23,289 nucleotides of DNA from Proteobacteria bacterium CAG:495 (GCA_000432275.1 HF995322.1:1-23289), one strand, 5' to 3'; positions 1 to 7,772 are shown, numbered from the stretch's first letter. Made by a program: numbers and translations. Notes: generated from the sequence alone by a model not told the origin.

Positions 1-233
1 GCGGCACCAAATTTAAACTAACCGGGTGCCAAAGCGGATATACGCAATCGGGCAATACCTGTGTCGCCGCATCACGCTGTATGGCTCCGCTGCACGACCT
101 CACCTGTAACGGCGTACTCTACTGCTGCCCGTCCGGAGTTTATGATTGCAAAGACGCAACCGGAGGAAGCGGCCCCGGCGGAATAATAATGCCGACTAAA
201 TGTTTTACCGCTTCAACCACGCCGTTTGGCTAA
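1..233 (+). CDS. C-terminal fragment of a cysteine-rich protein (5' end outside window)
   Basis: An open frame enters from the left edge (complete codons from base 3) and stops at TAA 231-233. The visible 76 residues contain nine cysteines, including an LTGCQSGYTQSGNTC stretch, a CC pair and a final KCFTAS segment. The C-x2-GY-x-x-SG-x-x-C spacing resembles short disulfide-rich repeats of exported surface proteins, which would imply a periplasmic or extracellular location (inference). The end is Gly/Pro-rich. No family can be named from this fragment. A strong terminator follows immediately. Confidence 0.6.
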   Translation, partial: GTKFKLTGCQSGYTQSGNTCVAASRCMAPLHDLTCNGVLYCCPSGVYDCKDATGGSGPGGIIMPTKCFTASTTPFG

Positions 234-240
234 AAAAATA

Positions 241-269
241 AAAACCCCGGATTAAATATCCGGGGTTTT
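241..269. terminator. Bidirectional rho-independent terminator
   Basis: CCCCGGAT and ATCCGGGG form an 8-bp GC-rich stem around TAAAT, flanked by AAAA and TTTT, so the element works on either strand. It lies between the convergent ends of the cysteine-rich fragment (stop 233) and the minus-strand gene whose stop is at 289. Confidence 0.85.
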
Positions 270-288
270 CTTACTGTCTCTTGACTAA

Positions 289-897
289 CTACCGACATCT
301 GTCAATCAATTCCGTCAAATAAAGATTTAAATCGCAGCTTTCGCGAAGATAAACCGGATCTTGTTCCAGATAGTCCCTCAACAACGGCTTTTCGGCAAAA
401 TCACGAACCAGCCGCACCAGAATAATCCCTTCCCTGTTGGCATATAACGACACCTCAAAAGGCAAATCGAAATAATCATTTTTCAACCATACTTCCGCCA
501 GCGGATATTCCCGTTTGGTCTGATGAAAAATCATACATACCCGCAAACAATCAGATGCAAGATAACACATTTTTTCCCACAATTCCGTTTCTGCGGCAAT
601 CATCGGAAAGTAACACATAAACGCCGTTCCGAACTCATGAGCGCCAACATAGCCGGGCAGATTTGTTATGAAATTTTCTTCGTCGCCGTAATCGGCATGG
701 TCGTTTTCTTCAGGGTAGTGAAAGCTGTCGAGACGAAAAGTTTCCAACGGTATGCTTTCTCTGTATTTGCGAAACAGCTCCGTCAACGAAAGCTCCCTGT
801 CTTCCGGCGCCACATGAGAATTAACCTCCAAAATGGCCCGACGCATTTCCTTGAACCATTCCTGAAAATGCATTTCGATTTTCTTAACGATTTCCAT
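289..897 (-). CDS. Uncharacterised 202-aa protein, tandem paralogue A
   Basis: I do not recognise the family. The protein is soluble, acidic and aromatic-rich, with no signal peptide or membrane segment. It is clearly related to its upstream neighbour (884-1492). SLTELFRKYRESIPLETF (about residues 38-55) matches SYVEIFTAYGGSAPLQSY there, and PLAEVWLKND (132-141) matches PIFEIWLLNE. A Tyr-x3-Gly-Ile element follows in both. The start codon lies inside the neighbour's 3' end (14-base overlap), implying co-transcription and coupled translation; no Shine-Dalgarno is obvious. Downstream is the shared terminator at 241-269. Function unknown. Confidence 0.75.
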   Translation of the reverse strand: MEIVKKIEMHFQEWFKEMRRAILEVNSHVAPEDRELSLTELFRKYRESIPLETFRLDSFHYPEENDHADYGDEENFITNLPGYVGAHEFGTAFMCYFPMIAAETELWEKMCYLASDCLRVCMIFHQTKREYPLAEVWLKNDYFDLPFEVSLYANREGIILVRLVRDFAEKPLLRDYLEQDPVYLRESCDLNLYLTELIDRCR

Positions 898-1492
898 AAT
901 CTGCAGAATTAAAAGTAAGGTTCATAAAATCACTTAAAGGTTTAACCTTTCCCTGCGCAATCCATGTTGACAGCTCGGGATACCTCTTTTTCGCTTCATT
1001 CAAAGACTTGACAGGATGAATGGTAAAAATACCGTCATAATCCGTAAATATTTGCGCGTCACATCTGAATTCCACGTCTTCGTTAAGCAGCCAGATTTCA
1101 AAAATCGGACAATCGTCAAAGTTATGCTCTACCACAAGCATCGATTCGTCGCCCTCCGTCAAACGGTAGAAAAAACGAGAGCGATGTTTTGTGCGGCAGC
1201 CTAAAAGTCTGAAACCCCAAGCTCTCGCCTGTTCCCAACCCTCAATCTCCGCCAATGCCTTTTTGTCTTCCCTTGTCAGTTCCGGCCACTCGACATGCAT
1301 CATCATAAAAATGCCGGCCGCATACGACTGCAAAGGAGCACTTCCGCCGTACGCCGTAAAAATTTCGACATAGCTGACGTCATCCCGGTGCTTTTCCAAA
1401 TCAACCTTAAAATCTTGTTCAAACAGTTCCAAAAAACCGCGTTTCCACTGCAAAGCCTTGCTTTCCAGAGAAGAAAACTTTTTTGTTTCCAT
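884..1492 (-). CDS. Uncharacterised 202-aa protein, tandem paralogue B
   Basis: No family recognised. It has the same length as, and is homologous along its middle and C-terminal parts to, the downstream gene 289-897, so this is a diverged tandem duplicate. Conserved features are the S-x2-E-[LI]-F-x2-Y-x2-S-x-P-L block near residues 40-54, a Trp/Glu-rich helix near 86-100, and P-[LI]-x-E-[VI]-W-L-x-N-[DE] at 129-138. It appears cytosolic. The ATG at 1492 is preceded by an A/T-rich leader without a Shine-Dalgarno. The pair forms a two-gene unit. Confidence 0.75.
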   Translation of the reverse strand: METKKFSSLESKALQWKRGFLELFEQDFKVDLEKHRDDVSYVEIFTAYGGSAPLQSYAAGIFMMMHVEWPELTREDKKALAEIEGWEQARAWGFRLLGCRTKHRSRFFYRLTEGDESMLVVEHNFDDCPIFEIWLLNEDVEFRCDAQIFTDYDGIFTIHPVKSLNEAKKRYPELSTWIAQGKVKPLSDFMNLTFNSADYGNR

Positions 1493-1570
1493 AATATGTT
1501 GATAATTAAGTAAGTAATATAAATTTGAATACTACCTGCTTAACATATCAAATCATTTTTGTCTATTAAT

Positions 1571-2266
1571 TTATGCTGCAGAGTTATTCATTCCGTAGCG
1601 CTCCAGATAAGCAATCCATTCTTCGCATCCCTGTTCCCTGAAAAACTCCTGCAAAAAGCCAACCATAAACTGATGCCTTATTTCCGCCTCTTTGCGTCCG
1701 GATTCGGTCATCATCATATCTTTGAGCTTTAAAAGCTTTTCAAAAAAATGATTAATGAAATTGTCCGATTTTCGGTTGGGCGTTCTGTATTCTTGTGCCG
1801 TCAGATTAACCTCCGGCCATATATCTTTGTCAAAAATAGGCGTATCACACCGCGCCAGAGCATACGCCAAGCACCGTATCGTTCCCATCGCCCCGATAGC
1901 GTCCAACATATCCGCATCGGAAACAATCCGTCCCTCGAGACAACGCGGACGAATTCCCTGCAGCGATTTGTTATATCCCATGTTACGAATAATATCGCAC
2001 ACTTTTTCCTGACGTTCTGCCGTCACTTTCGCCGCCGCCATTATTTTTTTCGCATTGCTCAGCTCTGCGGCGCTTTCCGCACCAAACAATTTATAGTCGT
2101 CAACATCATGAAGCAGTGCCGCCAAACCGACAATCTCCTCATCGGCTTTTTCCTCCGCGGCCATACGCAGTGCAAGCTCATACACTCTTTCCACATGTTC
2201 ATATCCGTGCCCCGTGTTGTCTGCCGCCAATAATGTCTTAACTGCAGAAATAATCTGTTCTCGCAT
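1571..2266 (-). CDS. HD-domain phosphohydrolase (YedJ/YpgQ-like)
   Basis: 231 aa, the usual size for this family. The HD signature is present: His24 in GYEHVERV, the His53-Asp54 pair in LLHDVDD, and a later Asp-rich element SDADMLDAIGAMG (residues 116-128) that is typical of YedJ/YpgQ proteins. These are metal-dependent phosphohydrolases; some act on nucleoside triphosphates, but the substrate here cannot be read from sequence. It is cytosolic. The ATG lies 3 bases after the ruvC stop, and an AGGA site sits within the end of ruvC, so translation is probably coupled to ruvC. In many bacteria ruvA-ruvB follow ruvC; here this gene takes that place. Confidence 0.85.
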   Translation of the reverse strand: MREQIISAVKTLLAADNTGHGYEHVERVYELALRMAAEEKADEEIVGLAALLHDVDDYKLFGAESAAELSNAKKIMAAAKVTAERQEKVCDIIRNMGYNKSLQGIRPRCLEGRIVSDADMLDAIGAMGTIRCLAYALARCDTPIFDKDIWPEVNLTAQEYRTPNRKSDNFINHFFEKLLKLKDMMMTESGRKEAEIRHQFMVGFLQEFFREQGCEEWIAYLERYGMNNSAA

Positions 2267-2269
2267 AAT

Positions 2270-2749
2270 TTATTTCCTCATTGTTCTGAAAGAATTGTGA
2301 CAAATGGCAATCGCCAAAGCGTCAGAGGCGTCGTTGTTCTTCGGTTTGCACCCCGGAAGCAATATTTTAACCATCGTTTCAACCTGAGTCTTTTCCGCTT
2401 TGCCCACACCGACGACCGCTTTTTTAATTTTGTTCGGTTCATATTCGGTAACCGGAATGTTATAAAGTGCCGGCGTCATAATCACCACCCCGCGCGCCAT
2501 ACCCAGTTTAATCGTCGACGTCGGGTTAGAATTCAGAAAAACCTGTTCAATCGCAGCTTCGTCCGGCTTGTAAAGCTCAATGACGTTTTCCAGCGTATGC
2601 AGAATCATTGCCAGACGTTCCGGCAGCGGCAGCTTGGTGTCGGTGGGAATAAAACCGTCCGCCACATAACGCATCCGGTTGTTTTCAACTTCAATAATCC
2701 CCCACCCTGTTGACGACAGGCTCGGATCCAGTCCCAAGATTCTGACCAT
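2270..2749 (-). CDS. ruvC: Crossover junction endodeoxyribonuclease RuvC
   Basis: Holliday-junction resolvase that nicks four-way junctions after RuvAB branch migration. At 159 aa it is slightly short (E. coli about 173), but the four acidic catalytic residues are all present: Asp8 in ILGLDPS, Glu68 in AAIEQVF, and Asp140 and Asp143 in NNDASDALAIAICH. The start has a strong GAGGAG site (plus-strand 2755-2760) with good spacing. It lies between yebC and the HD hydrolase. A hairpin with a T-run separates it from yebC, so ruvC may depend on read-through or its own promoter. ruvA and ruvB are not in the window. Confidence 0.95.
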   Translation of the reverse strand: MVRILGLDPSLSSTGWGIIEVENNRMRYVADGFIPTDTKLPLPERLAMILHTLENVIELYKPDEAAIEQVFLNSNPTSTIKLGMARGVVIMTPALYNIPVTEYEPNKIKKAVVGVGKAEKTQVETMVKILLPGCKPKNNDASDALAIAICHNSFRTMRK

Positions 2750-2761
2750 TTTTGCTCCTCA

Positions 2762-2802
2762 TAAAAAAATCCGCTGTAACAGTTATACTCTCACAGCGGA
2801 TT
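2762..2802 (-). terminator. Terminator between yebC and ruvC
   Basis: On the minus strand AATCCGCTGT pairs with ACAGCGGATT (10 bp, 15-base loop), directly followed by seven T residues. It lies 21 bases after the yebC stop and only a few bases before the ruvC ribosome site, so it may end yebC transcripts or set the level of read-through into ruvC. Confidence 0.8.
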
Positions 2803-2823
2803 AACGTCACCCTAAAACCGATA

Positions 2824-3615
2824 CTATTCCTCAGGATTCAGCTGTTGCATGATTTCATCGGAAATTTCGGCATTATGATAAACGCGTTGAACGTCGTCGT
2901 CATCCTCTAACGCATCGACAAAATCAAAAAACTTTTGAGCCGTTTCCAAATCGTTAATCGGCGTTTTAACCATGGCTTTCCAGTCAAGACGGGAAGCGGA
3001 CGGCGTACCGAACTGTTTTTCCAAAGCCTCGGTGACCGTACTCAAATCATCGGGAACCGTCTCGATTTCATGATTTTCTTCATCGGAAACCACGTCATTG
3101 GCACCGGCTTCCAAAGCAGCCTCAAACATCTTGTCGGCATCGGCGGCAGCCAACGGATACTGAATAAAGCCGATACGCTCAAAATTAAAGGCAACGGAAC
3201 CGCTCCCGCCCATAACGCCGCCGCGTTTTAAACCGCTCTCGCCCATAACGCCGCCGCGTTTTCCGAAAACCGTGCGTACATTTCCCGCCGTACGGTTTTT
3301 ATTGTCCGTCAAAGCCTCCACGATAATCGCGACTTTTCCCGGACCAAAACCTTCATAACGTGCAGATACGAAATCGTCGCCGCCCTTGTCCGTGCTGGCT
3401 TTCGCAATTGCCCGCTCAATATTGTCTTTTGGCATACTTTCGGCACGGGCAGCCTGAATGGCCAAACGCAAACGCGGATTTTTGTCAGGTTCCGGAAGGC
3501 CGCTCTTGGCAGCAATGGTAATATCACGGGCCAGTTTTGCAAAAATCTTGGCTTTTTTGGCGTCCTGAGCGCCTTTACGATACATAATGTTCTTAAACTG
3601 GGAGTGTCCAGACAT
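2824..3615 (-). CDS. yebC: YebC/PmpR-family protein, with an internal 11-residue duplication
   Basis: The N-terminus MSGHSQFKNIMYRKG and the NPRLRLAI and MPKDNIERAI blocks identify the YebC/TACO1 family. Its members are described as transcriptional regulators and as factors that relieve ribosome stalling. At 263 aa it is longer than the usual roughly 240-250. The excess is explained by a tandem repeat: KRGGVMGESGL (residues 119-129) followed by KRGGVMGGSGS (130-140), where other family members have one Gly-rich turn leading into the SVAF strand. The reading frame stays open. An AAGGAG site precedes ATG 3615 and a sigma-70-type promoter lies just upstream. Confidence 0.93.
   Translation of the reverse strand: MSGHSQFKNIMYRKGAQDAKKAKIFAKLARDITIAAKSGLPEPDKNPRLRLAIQAARAESMPKDNIERAIAKASTDKGGDDFVSARYEGFGPGKVAIIVEALTDNKNRTAGNVRTVFGKRGGVMGESGLKRGGVMGGSGSVAFNFERIGFIQYPLAAADADKMFEAALEAGANDVVSDEENHEIETVPDDLSTVTEALEKQFGTPSASRLDWKAMVKTPINDLETAQKFFDFVDALEDDDDVQRVYHNAEISDEIMQQLNPEE
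3199..3264 (-). repeat. 33-bp tandem duplication inside yebC
   Basis: Copies at 3199-3231 and 3232-3264 share CGCCCATAACGCCGCCGCGT and differ only at 3206/3239 and in the last two bases. The unit is a multiple of three and adds 11 residues without breaking the frame. Confidence 0.9.
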
Positions 3616-3650
3616 TGTATTAACTCCTTCAAAACTATAAACTCGGGTGA

Positions 3651-3679
3651 GTTATACAACAACATCGCCGCATTCGCAA
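3651..3679 (-). promoter_or_regulatory. Sigma-70-type promoter for yebC
   Basis: On the minus strand the -35 TTGCGA (3679-3674) is separated by exactly 17 bases from the -10 TATAAC (3656-3651). It lies about 40 bases upstream of the yebC ATG. Assigned by consensus match and position only. Confidence 0.6.
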
Positions 3680-3743
3680 GATTTTTTTAGCAAAAAACGC
3701 AACACGAAACAAACCGGCTCAGGAACCCCTGCCGCCTTTTGCG

Positions 3744-4538
3744 TCAGTTCCCCGCCGGAGTCGACTGATTGTCTTTAAGAACCATATATTCCAGCTTGTT
3801 GTTGTCGGCGCTGATAACGCGGAATCCGATGCCGTTGATGTCAATCAGGCCCGAATTAATGGGAAAGCTCATATTTTCAAACGTTCCCCGCTGTCCGTTT
3901 TCATCGTTAAACTGAAGATACGTGAACCAAATGCGGTCAAGACGGACACCGTCGTACTTCAGGTCAAAACCCTGAACCGGTTTGGTCTGTTCGCTTTTTG
4001 AGGTACGCACGTTAACCATATGCAGGTTTTCCGGATAAGGATAAAACAGCGAATTAAGCAGCACCAGATTGTCCCCTTTTATTTCGCCCATTTTCTTATA
4101 GAAATACCCTTTTTCGTCGATGAGAAAAACAAAGTTCTCCAATTCGCTGGGAATCAGACGATAATACGTATCGCCGATGTACACGTCGCCGATGAGCTTG
4201 TATTTTTCGGTAGTTATAAACTTGTGCGGAATGGAAGCGCTGTTTAAGGCCCCGTCAACGTTCGGCCGGACATAAATCTGACTGTAAAAGTCCTTACGGT
4301 AAACTTTGTTGTTAAGTACCGAATACCCTTTGTATGCCGTCATGGATTCGTTGAGTTTAAAGTTTTTCTCGTCAATAAACTCGCTCTTGAGCAGCTTGGG
4401 CTCATTGTCGTAAAAACTGATTTTATAGCCGTTTAAAATGTCAAAAAAGTTTTTACGGGAATCCCAGATGCTTATATCTCCGGCATAGACGCAGCCCGCA
4501 AGCATTGACAACGTTAACAGCATACACAACTTTCTCAT
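3744..4538 (-). CDS. Putative exported lipoprotein, unknown function
   Basis: 264 aa. The N-terminus MRKLCMLLTLSMLAGC has a charged start, a hydrophobic core and a lipobox LAGC at residues 13-16, so Cys16 is the likely lipidated residue. A type I site after VYA is an alternative. The mature part is Tyr/Asn-rich with alternating hydrophobic residues, suggesting beta structure, and has no further membrane segment. It ends in a low-complexity tail. I recognise no domain. It is divergent from prmA across about 96 A/T-rich bases, and a TATAAT at plus-strand 4577-4582 is a possible -10. Likely anchored in a membrane and facing the periplasm. Confidence 0.75.
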   Translation of the reverse strand: MRKLCMLLTLSMLAGCVYAGDISIWDSRKNFFDILNGYKISFYDNEPKLLKSEFIDEKNFKLNESMTAYKGYSVLNNKVYRKDFYSQIYVRPNVDGALNSASIPHKFITTEKYKLIGDVYIGDTYYRLIPSELENFVFLIDEKGYFYKKMGEIKGDNLVLLNSLFYPYPENLHMVNVRTSKSEQTKPVQGFDLKYDGVRLDRIWFTYLQFNDENGQRGTFENMSFPINSGLIDINGIGFRVISADNNKLEYMVLKDNQSTPAGN

Positions 4539-4634
4539 TTGGCATTCTCTTCATAAATTAAATTTATTTTTAATTATTATACTATAAACTCGCTTTAGTA
4601 AATAAATGTTTATAACCAAGAGGATAATTCTGAA

Positions 4635-5501
4635 ATGATGAGCAGCTGCTGGCAGGTGACCTTTCGTCCTGCTGCTCCGGACAACGAAACTCTGGAGAAC
4701 TTTCTTGAGCAATATTTTGAAGTGACCGCCTGCAATTATGACGACGACGGCAACGATGAATATGTCGGGTACCAAAGCGGAACGTTCGACGAAAAGGCTA
4801 TGGTCGAAGCCGCACACGCCGCAGCAATCAATCTGCCGCCATACGAAGTCACTTTTCTGGAAAGTTCCAATTGGCTAAAAGATTATGTCATCAAATTTGC
4901 CCCTTTTGAAACAGAAGACTTTATGTTTTACGGCATTCACGAAACCTCTTGTCCCCAAACTTCGTTGATACCCGTCCAAATATATGCCGCAACGGCTTTC
5001 GGCTCTGACCACCAAACCACCCGCTCCTGTATCAAGGCGCTCAGCAGGCTGTATCATCAAGGCTTTTCCGCAGACAATATTTTGGATGTCGGCACCGGCT
5101 CCGGCATTCTTTCCCTTGCCGCGGCAAAACTGTGGGGAGAAAAATGTGCGGTCACGGCCGTCGACATTGATGAAGAAGCCGTCTGGGTCACTCGCCAAAA
5201 CGCGCAAAACAACAGCGTCGACCATCTCATAACTGCCGAAGTCAGCGACGGTTTTCATGCCGGAATCGTTAAACAAAACGCTCCCTATCAACTGATTTTG
5301 GCCAATATCCTTGCCCGTCCGCTTTTGGACATGGCGCCGGACCTGGCCGCATCGCTGGCTTCCGGCGGTTATGCCGTTTTGTCCGGGTTTGTTGAAGACC
5401 AGACGGATTGGATTATATCGTCATATCAGCAAAACGGGCTCAAACTTATTGAATTATACGCGTTGGACAACTGGCGTGCCGCCCTTATGATGAAAGATTA
5501 A
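4635..5501 (+). CDS. prmA: Ribosomal protein L11 methyltransferase PrmA
   Basis: SAM-dependent methyltransferase that trimethylates ribosomal protein L11. 288 aa, as expected. An N-terminal substrate-recognition domain (about 1-90) leads to AFGSDHQTTRSC (121-132), the SAM-binding loop ILDVGTGSGILS (149-160), the acidic VDID end of strand 2 (176-179) and the NILARPLLDMAPDL element (from 224), all typical of PrmA. The AFG-x-x-H-x-TT loop appears one residue shorter than the common AFGTGxHxTT form. Tandem ATG codons occur at 4635 and 4638, with AGAGGA upstream. The M24 peptidase gene begins 4 bases after the stop, so the two are co-transcribed. Confidence 0.93.
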   Translation: MMSSCWQVTFRPAAPDNETLENFLEQYFEVTACNYDDDGNDEYVGYQSGTFDEKAMVEAAHAAAINLPPYEVTFLESSNWLKDYVIKFAPFETEDFMFYGIHETSCPQTSLIPVQIYAATAFGSDHQTTRSCIKALSRLYHQGFSADNILDVGTGSGILSLAAAKLWGEKCAVTAVDIDEEAVWVTRQNAQNNSVDHLITAEVSDGFHAGIVKQNAPYQLILANILARPLLDMAPDLAASLASGGYAVLSGFVEDQTDWIISSYQQNGLKLIELYALDNWRAALMMKD

Positions 5502-5505
5502 AAAC

Positions 5506-7185
5506 ATGACACTTGCCGAACTTCAAAAAGCACTGATAAAATTTAACCTGGACGCTTACATCGTCACCCGCAACAATATGTTTCTGGGGCAAGACATTCT
5601 GCCGGAAGAAAACAAAGTCCGGGAACTTTGCGGTTTCAGCGGTTCCGCGGGCAATATGATTGTTTTTCGCGATAAGGCGTTTCTCTTCGTGGACGGCAGA
5701 TATGAGCTTCAGGCGCAAATGGAGGTTGACGCCTCCGATATCGCCGTCGTCTGCACCCGTGAAAGCCTCGTCACCTGGATGCAAAACAACCTTGCCGAAC
5801 CGTGCACGATTGCCTATGATCCCTGGTGTCATTCCGTCAGCGAAGTCGATTACTGGAACCGCTCGCTAAAAAGGCATACTTTTGTCGAAGACGGCCGCCG
5901 GCTTTTGGGCTCCCGCCTTTCTGCCAAGGAATGCGAAATTTTTGAACACGATATCCGCTTTGCCGGAATCTCCATGGACGAGAAAATTTCATATCTGACC
6001 GAATTTATGCAAAAAAGCAAATTAGACGCTTTTTTCATCAGCGAATGCGACGCCGTTTCCTGGCTGCTTAACCTGCGTTCAGACTGCCTGCCCGATACCC
6101 CGATCATCAGAGCCTTTGCCTTGGTTGACAAGTCAGGAGAGGTCAGCCTGTTCACCAACGACTTCAAAAAAATAGAAGTAGAACTGGCAGCCTACAAGGG
6201 ACTTAACATCGGTCTGACTTACAACCAGACCCCCAGACAAATCCAGTCGATTATGAAAAATCACAAGATTTGGATGTCTAACATACCGGACCCGATTCAA
6301 CTGTGGAAAGCCGTAAAAAACCCGATAGAAATATCCGGTTTCAAAAACGCCCACCGCCGGGATGCCGTCGCCGTCATAAAGTTCCTTTACTGGCTGGAAC
6401 ACAACTGGCAGGGCTGCAATGAAATGGATGTTGTCCGAAAACTGCACGAATTCCGCGCTGCCGGAGAACTTTTTTATTCCAACAGTTTTGAAACGATTGC
6501 CGCCTTCGGCCCTGACGGAGCAATCGTGCACTACCAGCCGACACCCCAAACCAATCGCGAACTGACGGCCGATTCTGTTCTTCTGCTGGACAGCGGAGCC
6601 CAATATTACGACGGAACAACCGACATCACCCGGACAATCGCGATAGGTTCTCCGGAAAAAGAAATTGCCGACAGCTTCACTCAGGTGCTCAAAGCCCACA
6701 TCGCCGTCGCATCCGCCTGTTTTCCCGAAAACGCTTCCGGTTGCGCCTTGGACGGCCTGGCCCGCGCCCAGCTTTGGAATTTCGGCAAAGACTACAATCA
6801 CGGAACCGGCCACGGCGTCGGCTGTTTCCTGAACGTTCACGAAGGCCCGCATAGCCTGTCTGCCCGCAATACCGGCGTTCCGTTGAAAAGCGGTATGATT
6901 TCTTCCATTGAACCCGGTTGCTACAAAGAAGGGGCTTATGGCATCCGTATTGAAAACCTGGCCTGCATTGTTAATGCCGATAATGAGGAATTTCCCCTGC
7001 CGATGCTAAAATTTGAGCCTTTGACTCTGGTTCCCATTGATAAACGGCTGATTAATAAATATTTATTAAACCACCACGAAACCGCTTGGCTCAATCAATA
7101 CCACCGCCGCGTTTTTGAAGAAATTTCACCTTTATTGGAACCTGAACTGCAGCAGTGGTTGGAAAAAGCCTGCGCACCGTTATAA
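5506..7185 (+). CDS. Xaa-Pro aminopeptidase (aminopeptidase P, M24B)
   Basis: Cytosolic metallopeptidase removing an N-terminal residue before proline. 559 aa, the long three-domain type: two creatinase-like N-terminal domains (about 1-150 and 160-285) and a C-terminal pita-bread domain. All five metal ligands are visible: Asp362 and Asp373 (LLDSGAQYYDGTTDITRT), His436 (NHGTGHGVG), Glu469 (SSIEPGCY) and Glu483 (GIRIENL). A C-terminal extension after about residue 500 is usual for this subgroup. It follows prmA in the same operon, a pairing I know from alphaproteobacteria. No strong terminator follows, only the palindrome at 7201-7234. Confidence 0.92.
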   Translation: MTLAELQKALIKFNLDAYIVTRNNMFLGQDILPEENKVRELCGFSGSAGNMIVFRDKAFLFVDGRYELQAQMEVDASDIAVVCTRESLVTWMQNNLAEPCTIAYDPWCHSVSEVDYWNRSLKRHTFVEDGRRLLGSRLSAKECEIFEHDIRFAGISMDEKISYLTEFMQKSKLDAFFISECDAVSWLLNLRSDCLPDTPIIRAFALVDKSGEVSLFTNDFKKIEVELAAYKGLNIGLTYNQTPRQIQSIMKNHKIWMSNIPDPIQLWKAVKNPIEISGFKNAHRRDAVAVIKFLYWLEHNWQGCNEMDVVRKLHEFRAAGELFYSNSFETIAAFGPDGAIVHYQPTPQTNRELTADSVLLLDSGAQYYDGTTDITRTIAIGSPEKEIADSFTQVLKAHIAVASACFPENASGCALDGLARAQLWNFGKDYNHGTGHGVGCFLNVHEGPHSLSARNTGVPLKSGMISSIEPGCYKEGAYGIRIENLACIVNADNEEFPLPMLKFEPLTLVPIDKRLINKYLLNHHETAWLNQYHRRVFEEISPLLEPELQQWLEKACAPL

Positions 7186-7188
7186 CCG

Positions 7189-7234
7189 CCGGAATTAAGG
7201 AAATCCCCTTAATGTCCGGACATTAAGGGGATTT
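7189..7234 (+). promoter_or_regulatory. Two mutually exclusive hairpins over the ribosome site of the thioredoxin-like gene
   Basis: Bases 7201-7234 are a perfect 34-base inverted repeat (17-base arms meeting at CCGG). The right arm contains AAGGGG (7225-7230), the Shine-Dalgarno for the ATG at 7238. An alternative stem pairs CCGGAATTAAGG (7189-7200) with 7207-7219 (CCTTAAT-G-TCCGG, one bulged G) around a 6-base loop, which would leave AAGGGG free. The two folds compete for 7207-7219. The palindrome lacks a good T-run, so a translational switch fits better than a simple terminator (inference). Confidence 0.6.
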
Positions 7235-7237
7235 AAA

Positions 7238-7690
7238 ATGCGATACATTTACTTTTTCGTTTGTTTGCTGGTCTTGAGCCTGCCGGCCCGTGCCCAGGTC
7301 GAAAATACCGACGGCTACCTTTCTCAGCCGTTGCAGGAATATTTTGACGAAGCCAACCCTAATTATGACAAGTCAATTATCTACGTATTTTTTAATAACG
7401 AACCCTGTTACACCTGTGCCCAAGCCATCAGTATGATAGAACAGGTTTACAACAACAATTTTGCCGACCGCTACAATATCTTTCTGATTAATTACGCCAA
7501 CGACCAGGAAAACGACTTTATTCAAACCTACAACCTGACGCAGCCTCTTGAAGTCGTCCTGGTTCAGATTAACGACGGCGCCAGTTTCGGCTATCGCAAA
7601 CTCGAAAATTTGCAAGATATGACAAGTGATCCGGTAAGTTTCAACGACTATCTTGTCAATCAGATAAACAACTTTCTGGGCAATCAGTAA
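7238..7690 (+). CDS. Exported thioredoxin-fold protein with CxxC (ArsF-like)
   Basis: 150 aa. A signal peptide of about 19 residues (MRYIYFFVCLLVLSLPARA) predicts a periplasmic location. The mature protein has a thioredoxin-like start, with strand IIYVFF followed by NNEPCYTCAQA, giving Cys57 and Cys60 in a CYTC motif ahead of a helix. This resembles the small ArsF/nitroreductase-subunit-like thioredoxin group; that family placement is tentative. The likely role is thiol redox chemistry, partner unknown. The ATG lies 3 bases after a perfect palindrome that contains the ribosome site, so translation may be controlled by structure. It follows aminopeptidase P by 52 bases. Confidence 0.8.
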   Translation: MRYIYFFVCLLVLSLPARAQVENTDGYLSQPLQEYFDEANPNYDKSIIYVFFNNEPCYTCAQAISMIEQVYNNNFADRYNIFLINYANDQENDFIQTYNLTQPLEVVLVQINDGASFGYRKLENLQDMTSDPVSFNDYLVNQINNFLGNQ

Positions 7691-7744
7691 TACCTTGAAA
7701 TCGCTGAGTTTATCCACAGAGTCTGCACGCGCACGTTGCAATAG

Positions 7745-7772
7745 TTGACATCAGTGAACATTAAATTAAAAT
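7745..7772 (+). promoter_or_regulatory. Sigma-70-type promoter for the cold-shock gene
   Basis: TTGACA (7745-7750), a 16-base spacer and TAAAAT (7767-7772), giving a predicted leader of roughly 55 bases before ATG 7833. Confidence 0.65.

Noticed and set aside
3309..3665. 118-aa minus-strand ORF overlapping the 5' end of yebC
   Set aside because: Out-of-frame shadow of yebC that also spans its promoter region.
7710..7718. Perfect DnaA box TTATCCACA
   Set aside because: A single 9-mer is expected by chance in a window of this size and there is no cluster or A/T-rich unwinding region typical of an origin.
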